DNA from: CAWHOW01 sp050013795
Lineage (GTDB): Bacteria > Bacteroidota > Bacteroidia > Bacteroidales > CG2-30-32-10
Direction of reading: 5' to 3'
Assembly (NCBI GenBank): GCA_050013795.1
Contig: JBEKEO010000177.1
Location: 1 to 6,584 of the forward strand
DNA length: 6,584 nt
Below the pieces are notes generated by a model. The model saw only the letters and a list, made by a program, of their open reading frames with translations, had not been told where the DNA came from and did not search any database. How positions within the stretch are numbered: position 1 is the first letter of the stretch; every line of letters begins with the position of its first letter. Of the stretch, positions 1 through 5,925 are shown piece after piece. The position numbers and the translations under genes were made by a program.

Positions 1-493
1 TTGCGTTATCAACAGCATGCTCATATGTTGCTCCGTTGTTTACCGACATTGTTCCGGTTATTGTACCGGTACTTCCATTAAAATAATATCCATTTACCGT
101 TATCGTTGTGGCATTTACTGTATAGGCAGCTGTTGTTTTTAATTCACTTCCTGTATTTATGGATAATAAACGGAGCGCACCGGCAGCAGGAGCATTGGCG
201 TCAAGCGTTACTGTATAACCTCCTTCAATATAAACAAAATAACCGGCTGTGGGAACGGATGCACCCGGAGCTCCTCCGGAAGTTGCAGACCATGTTGATG
301 TGGAAGACCAGTTGCCGGTTGCAACTGAATAACGATTAGCTCCGAATGATACCATGCACATTGAAAGTACCATAATAGCAACCAAAGATGATCGTTTTGG
401 ATTGATTGTACAGGTCAACCAAGTATGTATCAATACTACAAATTGCATAATAAATACTGGTGAAGCAAATTTAATAGTGGATTTTGTTTTCAT
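1..493 (-). CDS. Secreted protein with G8-like/beta-helix-like N-terminal region (5' part, runs off left edge)
   Basis: Minus-strand reading frame open from ATG at 493 to the window edge, 164 codons with no stop; the C-terminal part lies outside. The N-terminus has two hydrophobic stretches, about residues 13-28 and 37-51, the second ending in VSFGA like a signal peptidase I site before NRYS. The mature start carries TGNWSSTSTWSA (59-70), then VPTAGYFVYIEGGYTVTLDA (80-99). A W-x-TWS segment followed by VPxAG and GGxTVTLD is typical of G8-like and beta-helix-start modules of large Bacteroidota secreted proteins. The rest is a Thr/Ser/Gly/Asn-rich beta pattern. By family analogy the protein would be long, beta-helical and secreted, often with a T9SS sorting domain at its C-terminus, which cannot be checked here. 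The start at 493 fits the promoter at 525-555. Exact function is unknown. Confidence 0.8.
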   Translation of the reverse strand, partial: MKTKSTIKFASPVFIMQFVVLIHTWLTCTINPKRSSLVAIMVLSMCMVSFGANRYSVATGNWSSTSTWSATSGGAPGASVPTAGYFVYIEGGYTVTLDANAPAAGALRLLSINTGSELKTTAAYTVNATTITVNGYYFNGSTGTITGTMSVNNGATYEHAVDNA

Positions 494-524
494 ATGATAT
501 CTTTTTTATTTATATAAATTTTAC

Positions 525-555
525 CAAATGTACAAAATTGAATAACAAATGTCAA
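525..555 (-). promoter_or_regulatory. Bacteroidota-type promoter of the secreted-protein gene starting at 493
   Basis: Read on the minus strand, the -33 element TTG (555-553) is followed by a 20-base spacer and the -7 element TACATTTG (532-525). This matches the TTG-N(17-23)-TAnnTTTG pattern described for Bacteroidota. Transcription would start near 518-520, leaving an AT-rich leader of about 25 bases without a Shine-Dalgarno sequence, which is usual in the phylum. Confidence 0.6.
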
Positions 556-823
556 TAGGTAAAACCACTTATTTTTTAAAATACTTAATGGATTTAGACA
601 AATATGCACATATGTCAGATATATTATCATATTTTAAGGGGTCGATAAAAATGTGCGAATTGAGAAAAATACTAAAATGTTTAGATTTAAGATTTATGCA
701 AACAAAGAAGAATGAAACATTCATGAATTTCGGCAGTGTAAAACGAATAACGTGTCGAGCACATTCACGATGAATTATTTTTTATTTTAACATAACCTTA
801 AACAAACTATTGAATTTATGAAA

Positions 824-900
824 TCAAAAAACAGTTTAATTTTTCCTTGTTGGAAAAATGGGGTACTTGCACCATAACCTGCGATAGATTAATAACTGTT
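824..900 (-). ncRNA. Candidate small structured RNA in the intergenic region
   Basis: Read on the minus strand, the predicted RNA begins near 900 with AACAGUU (900-894). This can pair perfectly with AACUGUU (836-830) near its 3' end, and four more pairs follow after a two-base bulge (892-893). Enclosed are a perfect 8-bp hairpin, AUUUUUCC (859-852) with GGAAAAAU (846-839) around the loop AACAA, and a weaker GGU/ACC hairpin around 873-862. A T run on the minus strand (830-825) follows the closing stem, as in an intrinsic terminator. The core 861-885 is about 52% GC inside very AT-rich flanks. A consensus-like promoter (907-939) would start transcription right at the closing stem. Stems are short and AU-rich and could be chance. 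I know no named family for it. Confidence 0.27.
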
Positions 901-906
901 GTTATA

Positions 907-939
907 CAAACATAACAAATAAATTATTGTTTATATCAA
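907..939 (-). promoter_or_regulatory. Candidate promoter for the intergenic minus-strand RNA
   Basis: On the minus strand, TTG (939-937), a 22-base spacer and TATGTTTG (914-907) match the Bacteroidota promoter pattern. The expected start is about 899-902. No protein gene begins within 400 bases downstream, and the next gene (start 493) has its own promoter, so this site would serve a small RNA or a long leader. It lies in AT-rich DNA, where chance matches are common. Confidence 0.35.
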
Positions 940-993
940 CAAAATATCGATTATGCTCAAACGACCTTAAGTTCCATTATTTTCAGTTTAGTA

Positions 994-1028
994 AATAAAA
1001 AAAAGAGGAACAATTTTGCTCCTCTTTT
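994..1028 (-). terminator. Intrinsic terminator of the T9SS cargo gene
   Basis: Lies just downstream of the minus-strand stop codon at 1047-1049. On the minus strand AAAAGAGGA (1028-1020) pairs with TCCTCTTTT (1009-1001) across a ten-base loop. The 3' arm runs directly into a T-rich tract down to about 994. A stable GAGGA/TCCTC core followed by T residues is the classical Rho-independent arrangement and points to transcription ending here. Confidence 0.75.
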
Positions 1029-1046
1029 CTAATAAAAAACCTCATT

Positions 1047-2003
1047 TTATTTAATAACATTCAACTGTTTTGTTATTATCCCCACTTTGTTCTTCACTTG
1101 TATAAAATAAATACCTGCTTTGTATTCAGATGTGTTTATTTGAGTATATCCTGAACCAATATTACTTTCAAAAACAGTCTGACCTATAGTGTTGATTATT
1201 TTAACAGTTTCAATGTTTTGGTCAGATGTAACATTTATAATATCAGTTGATGGATTAGGATAGATACTTATAATATTATTAGCTGAATAATCCTGTACTC
1301 CCACTGTAGTTGTACAAAGCACAGGATATATTATCAACTCGGGGTTAAAACCAGAACCGAAATTGCCAGGATTTGGAAAAGAAAACCAAGTGACACCATC
1401 ACTCTGCATTTCCCATGAAAGCGAATCACCGTTGTTGCAATCGGCAGGTGTAGATAATACAACTACAGTATCATTGGTTGCCTGAGGTAATACAACGCTG
1501 ACAAAAAATGAATCGGTTACGGTAACGGGAGTTGAAAATGTATAAGTAACAACTGTATCAATAGCACTTACAGGAATAGGATCACTAGTCCCGAGCAAAG
1601 TTAATGGTCCCTGTGAGATTGGATCAACGCTATAAATGTTTACAAAAGTATTAGCTGCAGGAGTACCTGATTGAATAGCTATTTCGCCTACAATAACAAC
1701 TGAAATTGTACCGCCGTTAGCACAATAATATTTCTGTGCATCTTCCAGATCACTATATTGATCATTACCTGTAACATATCCCATTTCTCCAGTGATGCCA
1801 TAATATGTTATACTATCATTATAGCAAGTCGTACCAAAAGTAGGCGGAACTAAGGTATCGCATTCAGTAGATAAATGCTTTTGCAATGATACTTGCTTTG
1901 TTGAAATTACGCTATGCTTTATTAAATTCACTGACTTTTTTTGACTAAATGACATGCTTCCGATAAGCATCAGAACTAGCATTATAAAAGTAATTTTTTT
2001 CAT
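1047..2003 (-). CDS. Secreted protein with C-terminal T9SS type A sorting domain
   Basis: Complete 318-residue protein. Residues 1-20 are a Sec signal peptide (KK, then a hydrophobic core, ending SMSFS before Q21). Residues 246-318 form a T9SS type A sorting domain: YPNPSTDIINV at 248-258, then VKIINTIGQTVFES, and the late KAGIYFIQVKN (296-306) followed by KQLNVIK at the C-terminus. Such domains direct export through the type IX system, after which they are usually removed and the cargo attached to the surface or released. The central part (about 65-230) has GYVTGNDQYSD, a beta-rich jelly-roll-like pattern and WEMQSDGVTWFSF. It resembles, from memory, an uncharacterised module common in Bacteroidota T9SS cargo. 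No catalytic motif is seen, so the role is open: adhesion, binding or structure. Cysteines at 48, 60, 94, 189 and 230 could form disulfides. It is monocistronic, with its own promoter element and terminator. Confidence 0.92.
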   Translation of the reverse strand: MKKITFIMLVLMLIGSMSFSQKKSVNLIKHSVISTKQVSLQKHLSTECDTLVPPTFGTTCYNDSITYYGITGEMGYVTGNDQYSDLEDAQKYYCANGGTISVVIVGEIAIQSGTPAANTFVNIYSVDPISQGPLTLLGTSDPIPVSAIDTVVTYTFSTPVTVTDSFFVSVVLPQATNDTVVVLSTPADCNNGDSLSWEMQSDGVTWFSFPNPGNFGSGFNPELIIYPVLCTTTVGVQDYSANNIISIYPNPSTDIINVTSDQNIETVKIINTIGQTVFESNIGSGYTQINTSEYKAGIYFIQVKNKVGIITKQLNVIK

Positions 2004-2041
2004 ATTTTTTTGTTAATATTAATAATGTGTTTTATTTGTTA

Positions 2042-2049
2042 CAAAGATA
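2042..2049 (-). promoter_or_regulatory. -7 promoter element of the T9SS cargo gene
   Basis: TATCTTTG on the minus strand matches TAnnTTTG, about 38 bases before the start codon at 2003. No clear TTG is found at the proper distance upstream, so only the -7 half is supported. The leader would be about 30 bases and very AT-rich, with no Shine-Dalgarno sequence. Confidence 0.45.
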
Positions 2050-2408
2050 TATTTTTTTTAAAACTAATTATATAAAATATCCTTTAAAGTTTCATATCCG
2101 ATTTCCTTAATTCCACAACTTTAATAATCTATATCAGAAAAATCCCTAACAATTATATTGATTTTGAATCAACAAATCCAATGCAGTTAACAACATTAAG
2201 CATTATGATAAAAATTTTATCAGGTAAATAACAATGCGAAATTAGATAATTGTTTAATTTTGATAAACAGAAAAGATGTTACTATTTCGAAATTTATAAA
2301 AGAATAAAAAGAAGCGAAAGAATTACCGCTTATTAACTCAAAGCTACCACCCATTAGCTAAAACCAACCAGATATCAAATAGCTCTTTAGAAATCGAATA
2401 TAATATAT

Positions 2409-2416
2409 TTACTTTG
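2409..2416 (+). promoter_or_regulatory. Weak -7-like element for the outer-membrane barrel gene
   Basis: TTACTTTG differs from TAnnTTTG by one base and stands 47 bases before the GTG start at 2464. No good TTG lies 17-23 bases upstream; only TTAG at 2387-2390 is near. The predicted leader is about 40 bases. Confidence 0.25.
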
Positions 2417-2463
2417 CCTGATAGATTCGAATAAAGCATTTATAATTCCAATGAATTAAGCCT

Positions 2464-4881
2464 GTGAAAAGTTATCTCTTAACTCTGCTCTTCATTTTTA
2501 TATCACTGTTGGCAGGCTCTCAAACAATTGACATTACGGGTACCATTGCTGATTCTACTACCCAAAAAGAATTGCCATACGGAACAGTTACCATCAAAAG
2601 TAAAACCGATTCCATAATTAAAGGTGCTCTTACTGATGAAAACGGGGAATTTAAATTAATGAATATTGCCTATAAGAATGGAATGTATGTTCTCATAAAG
2701 TATATTGGTTATGCTGAAAAAAGAATTGAAATAACCTATTCAGGTAATTCGAAAATCAACCTTAACAAAATACTACTTCATCCTAATGCCAGCGAGATGA
2801 AAGAAGCCACTGTAATTGGCAAGACTAGCTACATGGAGCAAAAGTTTGACAGGAAAGTATTTAATATAGACGACACAAAAGCTAATTCAGCAAAAGATAT
2901 TTTCGATCTGTTGCGCACATTACCCGGAGTTACAGTGGATGAAGAAGACAATGTAATATACAAAGGAGCCCCGGCTACTATTTATGTTGATGATCAGCCT
3001 GCTGATTATGTTTACCCTAAAATTGAAATGATACCCGTTGCAAGCATTCTGAAAATAGAGTTGATAGATGCATCCATTAATAGTGGCGAAGGCAAAGGCG
3101 GCATTATTAACATAAAAATGAAAGACTTTGCAACAGATGGATTTAGCGGAGTGGCACAGGCAGATAACCGAACTATCTCTTTTAAAGAACTGAACAGAAG
3201 CAGGGACTATTTTAATATTAATTACAAAGTAAAAAAAGTAATATTCTTTGACAATAGTAATTATTATCATAATTATTATAAAAGCAGCAGCACAACAAAC
3301 GGAACATTAAATTACAACACGAGTAATTATTTATTAAATAATAATGCAAGCAATGTGGATATTGATAATGCTTTCTGGAATTCAGGGGGTATCCGGTATT
3401 CACCTGATGAGAATACAAGGATAAGACTGTCTGCCGGCTTTTACACTGATAAAGAGACAACTCCTTCCAAAAATAATACTCAACAAAACAATACCAATCC
3501 CGGCTCTGTCTTTGAAGAGTATAGTACCATCTCTGCAAACGATGAACATTATTTTAATAAATGGCTAAATGCTTCCTTTTATCGTAAATTTGATTCTCTG
3601 GGAAAAGAATTATCCATATATGGCGGACTGAGAGATCAGGAAACTAATGAAATTACACAGAATACCTATAATTATCAATATATATCAAACATATCTTCCG
3701 ACAGCTCTTTTAATTATAAAACAGATGAAGATGTTGCCCGGATAAGTTTTTATGGCGGACTTTCATATAATCACCCGATAAATAAAAAAACGCTTTGGAA
3801 TTGCGGCTGGACAGGTTACATTCAATATAAAGGCCATGACAATACGTTGTATAGCCAGAATGATATTGTTTATTATCCTTTAACCAAATACACGAATAAC
3901 GTTTTCCAGGAACAATCAGTTTATGCAAGAATAGGCACTACTGTTAAGAAATGGAAATTCGATGGCGGAGTTACCGGCCAATTCGATAAGTATGTTGACC
4001 AATTTAAGCGCTACAATATTAATTCTGTGGATACTTTGCTAAATATCAACAAGTATTTCACTTATCTGTTTCCTTCAGCAACTATAGTATTTTCGGCTGA
4101 CAGTGCAGAAGAAATAAAATTCACATATTCCAAGAATGTTCAATCGTTTTGGTTTAACCAGTTATGCAATTTTATTGGCAAGTCGAACCCTTATAATTGG
4201 TCGGTTGGAAATTCAGCATTAGTGCCAACAGCATACAATAATCTTTATCTTGGATATTTGTACCATAAGGAAACATGGAATTTTAATACTGATGTATTTT
4301 ACAGCATCACTAACAACGATGTTTCCAATTTGACTATTCCCGTTTCCGACATTATCACCATTACCAAACCAGAAAATGTTGCACATAACAGCAGCTTAGG
4401 AGTTGAATTATCTTCTTGGGTTTCTATCTACAAGAAATTCGATCTTAATTTATCGTCATCAATTAATCAAACATATATCAGCTCAGTGGACTATTATGGC
4501 ATAGAATCAAAGGAAAAGAATTTCGGCTATAGTTTTAAATTCAACACCAATATTCATATAAGCGATAAAACTACAGGGACTTTTTATATGAACTATTTCA
4601 GCCGTGTTATAACTTTCGAAGGATACAATTACAATTATATCAATTCTTCAATAAGTCTGACTCAAAAATTATTGAACAAAAAACTTTTACTGACAATAGG
4701 TGTAAATAATATTTTTAATAACCTGGCTAAAAGAGGTAGATATTACAGTTATGCAGGAATACAAGAAAACACATCGCAATATTCAGATATGTATGTACCC
4801 ACTTATTTCATAACATTGCAATATAAGTTCAAGCAGGGCGACAGGGAAACAAAAGAACAAGCAGGAGAAGAGAGTAAATAA
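2464..4881 (+). CDS. Outer-membrane beta-barrel protein, TonB-dependent-receptor-like, with CarboxypepD_reg domain
   Basis: Complete 805-residue protein starting with GTG at 2464; an in-frame TGA at 2452-2454 rules out earlier starts. Residues 1-20 are a signal peptide (KSYLLTLLFIFISLLAGSQ). Residues 22-105 match a CarboxypepD_reg-like beta-sandwich (ITGTIADSTTQKELPYGTV, then GALTDENGEFKL and IGYAEKRIEI). Then come EATVIGK (114-120), the linker EQKFDRKVFNID, and a short plug-like domain with LLRTLPGVTVDE (149-160), ATIYVDD (171-177) and GGIINIKM (212-219). The remainder, about 225-795, has alternating beta strands rich in Tyr and Asn and would be the barrel; 264-297 is strikingly Asn/Tyr/Ser-rich. 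This order is that of the Bacteroidota outer-membrane barrel family of the TonB-dependent superfamily (OMP_b-brl_3 type). The substrate cannot be told: no SusD, TonB or enzyme gene is adjacent. The last residues (GDRETKEQAGEESK) form a charged tail after the probable final strand FITLQYKF. Confidence 0.9.
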   Translation: MKSYLLTLLFIFISLLAGSQTIDITGTIADSTTQKELPYGTVTIKSKTDSIIKGALTDENGEFKLMNIAYKNGMYVLIKYIGYAEKRIEITYSGNSKINLNKILLHPNASEMKEATVIGKTSYMEQKFDRKVFNIDDTKANSAKDIFDLLRTLPGVTVDEEDNVIYKGAPATIYVDDQPADYVYPKIEMIPVASILKIELIDASINSGEGKGGIINIKMKDFATDGFSGVAQADNRTISFKELNRSRDYFNINYKVKKVIFFDNSNYYHNYYKSSSTTNGTLNYNTSNYLLNNNASNVDIDNAFWNSGGIRYSPDENTRIRLSAGFYTDKETTPSKNNTQQNNTNPGSVFEEYSTISANDEHYFNKWLNASFYRKFDSLGKELSIYGGLRDQETNEITQNTYNYQYISNISSDSSFNYKTDEDVARISFYGGLSYNHPINKKTLWNCGWTGYIQYKGHDNTLYSQNDIVYYPLTKYTNNVFQEQSVYARIGTTVKKWKFDGGVTGQFDKYVDQFKRYNINSVDTLLNINKYFTYLFPSATIVFSADSAEEIKFTYSKNVQSFWFNQLCNFIGKSNPYNWSVGNSALVPTAYNNLYLGYLYHKETWNFNTDVFYSITNNDVSNLTIPVSDIITITKPENVAHNSSLGVELSSWVSIYKKFDLNLSSSINQTYISSVDYYGIESKEKNFGYSFKFNTNIHISDKTTGTFYMNYFSRVITFEGYNYNYINSSISLTQKLLNKKLLLTIGVNNIFNNLAKRGRYYSYAGIQENTSQYSDMYVPTYFITLQYKFKQGDRETKEQAGEESK

Positions 4882-4911
4882 AAAAAGCAGTATTCCTACT
4901 GCCTTTTTCTC
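4880..4911. terminator. Bidirectional intrinsic terminator between convergent genes
   Basis: A perfect 6-bp hairpin, GCAGTA-TTCC-TACTGC (4887-4902), has an A run before it (4880-4886) and CTTTTT after it. Each strand therefore shows a hairpin followed by T residues. It lies right after the stop of the barrel gene (4879-4881), overlapping it by a base or two, and about 20 bases beyond the stop of the minus-strand lipoprotein gene (4929-4931). It can thus end both convergent transcripts. Confidence 0.8.
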
Positions 4912-4928
4912 AGTTTATAATTAATATT

Positions 4929-5714
4929 TTAAGGCACTATAAAATTCATAGTATAGGGTGTTGTATTCAAGGCATTAAATACCGTTCTGCCGGTAGACAA
5001 ATCTTCATATTCTGAAGAGCTTGCAAAATTAACAGCTACTCCGTAGGCTGCAACGTAAGCTGTTGAACCCGATGCTATGCCCATATTATTAAATGTAGTT
5101 TTAGGAATTTTGATAGAAAAATTTGAGCCGGTAGCAGTAGTATTCGCTGAAAAGTAATCAAGATAATATTGAGGTTGATAGGAACAATTGATATTGTTGC
5201 TTACGAATACCACAACAGTACGCACCTGAACATCGGAAGTTGCCAGAGCCCCTTTAATAAATACAAGAGTATCAGCGGCAGGTGCAATAGAATCGTACAA
5301 ATTACCAACATAATAGGAAGGTATCTGGGAAATTTTCACATCATGGTTCAAATTGCCTCCACCCACAAATTGGATATTCTGCACCATGTTTGTACCATAA
5401 CCGCTGGCAGTAATGGTAAAAGAATAATTCCCGGTTGAAAGACTGGAAAATGTGTATGCGCCCGTGGAATCCGGATGTACGACATTAGTGGTCCCATTCA
5501 TGGAATCTTTTATTCCTATAAGGGATAAATTACCTAAAATTGGAACTCCATACTGGTCGTAACAGAAAATATGCCCTTTCAGGTCGCCTTTTAATGAAGG
5601 GCCTGCCGGTCCTGCCGGTCCTGTGGTGGTTGTATTATCTTTACTGCAACTGCTAATACCAACAGCAATGACAGAAAGCAAACATAAACAGAGAATTCTT
5701 CTGAAATTTTTCAT
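4929..5714 (-). CDS. Surface-type lipoprotein with collagen-like stretch and CarboxypepD_reg-like domain
   Basis: 261 residues from ATG at 5714. A longer frame starts at 5774, but its first 20 residues (MPINFNKHTCSMFN...) are not signal-like and the promoter element at 5772-5779 covers that codon. From 5714 the protein begins MKNFRRILCLCLLSVIAVG and a lipobox ISSC with Cys23 as lipidation site. The following SKDN (24-27), with Lys and an acid residue, is compatible with the Bacteroidota lipoprotein export signal for surface display. After a Thr run comes GPAGPAGP (32-39), about three collagen-like Gly-X-Y triplets. A CarboxypepD_reg-like fold follows at about 44-128 (GDLKGHIFCYDQYGVPI, then DSTGAYTFSSLSTGNYSFTI and SGYG). 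The C-terminal half (129-261) is beta-rich and unrecognised. No catalytic motif is visible; a binding or structural surface role is an inference. The gene converges on the barrel gene. Confidence 0.87.
   Translation of the reverse strand: MKNFRRILCLCLLSVIAVGISSCSKDNTTTTGPAGPAGPSLKGDLKGHIFCYDQYGVPILGNLSLIGIKDSMNGTTNVVHPDSTGAYTFSSLSTGNYSFTITASGYGTNMVQNIQFVGGGNLNHDVKISQIPSYYVGNLYDSIAPAADTLVFIKGALATSDVQVRTVVVFVSNNINCSYQPQYYLDYFSANTTATGSNFSIKIPKTTFNNMGIASGSTAYVAAYGVAVNFASSSEYEDLSTGRTVFNALNTTPYTMNFIVP
5602..5623 (-). repeat. Short 9-bp tandem repeat encoding collagen-like GPA triplets
   Basis: Two exact copies of CCTGCCGGT (5602-5610, 5611-5619) and the start of a third (CCTG) encode GPAGPAGP in the lipoprotein just after its lipidated N-terminus. 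An in-frame 9-bp unit of this kind can change copy number by slippage without breaking the frame. Confidence 0.7.
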
Positions 5715-5771
5715 TGTTTTAGTTTTTATTAAATTGAACATTGAACAGGTATGTTTATTGAAATTAATTGG

Positions 5772-5779
5772 CAAAAGTA
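5772..5779 (-). promoter_or_regulatory. -7 promoter element of the lipoprotein gene
   Basis: TACTTTTG on the minus strand matches TAnnTTTG. Transcription would start near 5765, downstream of the ATG at 5774, which supports 5714 as the real start with a leader of about 50 bases. No clear TTG element is seen at the expected distance. Confidence 0.4.
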
Positions 5780-5884
5780 TTGTTTAATTTTATAGTCATA
5801 TAAATATTAACAAAAAGACACTAATTTTAACAAATTTAGTATCGAAATTAAAAGGAAATTATTCTTTCTTACTTATTGCATGCA

Positions 5885-5916
5885 TTTGTGTATTTTCAAA
5901 AATTCATGTAGGTTTG
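5885..5916 (+). promoter_or_regulatory. Bacteroidota-type promoter of the transketolase subunit gene
   Basis: TTTG (5885-5888), a 20-base spacer and TAGGTTTG (5909-5916) match both halves of the Bacteroidota promoter. The start of transcription is expected at about 5921-5924, only a few bases before the ATG at 5926, so the mRNA may be leaderless or nearly so. Confidence 0.6.
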
Positions 5917-5925
5917 TGAAAATTT

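Larger units (their letters stand above)
494..1046. other. Intergenic region of 553 bases, no convincing protein gene
   Basis: AT-rich DNA between two minus-strand genes. It contains the promoter of the left gene (525-555), the small RNA candidate with its promoter (824-939) and the terminator of the right gene (about 994-1028). A 74-codon plus-strand frame at 549-773 has no plausible promoter, no recognisable motifs, and overlaps the left gene's promoter. Nothing else is recognised in 556-823 apart from small AT-rich inverted repeats such as ATTCA-CGA-TGAAT at 763-775. Confidence 0.6.
2004..2463. other. Divergent intergenic region of 460 bases
   Basis: AT-rich spacer between two divergent envelope genes. 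It holds the -7 element of the left gene (2042-2049) and a weak one for the right gene (2409-2416). An inverted repeat, TTGATT-TTG-AATCAA at 2158-2172, could be an operator but is short enough to be chance. A copy of TCGAATA stands on each side of the right -7 candidate (2394-2400 and 2427-2433). No RNA gene or intact coding frame is seen. Confidence 0.5.

Noticed and set aside
106..339. 77-codon plus-strand frame over the left secreted-protein gene
   Set aside because: It is antisense to an open minus frame with signal sequence, G8-like motifs and promoter. Its sequence is rich in Leu, Gln and Arg without any recognisable domain.
549..773. 74-codon plus-strand frame in the left intergenic region
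   Set aside because: It overlaps the minus-strand promoter at 525-555, lacks its own promoter, shows no family motif, and its composition is that expected of AT-rich non-coding DNA.
2221..2361. Stretch in one plus frame (VNNNAKLDNCLILINRK..., then KEAKELPLINSKLPPIS) that looks somewhat protein-like
   Set aside because: It contains an in-frame TAA at 2305-2307 and has no start codon. A decayed gene is possible, but nothing in it can be recognised, so it is not listed as a pseudogene.
2920..3928. Minus-strand frames of 72-116 codons inside the barrel gene
   Set aside because: They are antisense shadows of a clear 805-residue coding frame, rich in Tyr, Cys and Phe from reverse-read codons, with no motifs.
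5715..5774. Upstream start of the lipoprotein at 5774
   Set aside because: The extra 20 residues would precede a normal lipoprotein signal peptide, and the likely transcription start (about 5765) lies downstream of that codon.
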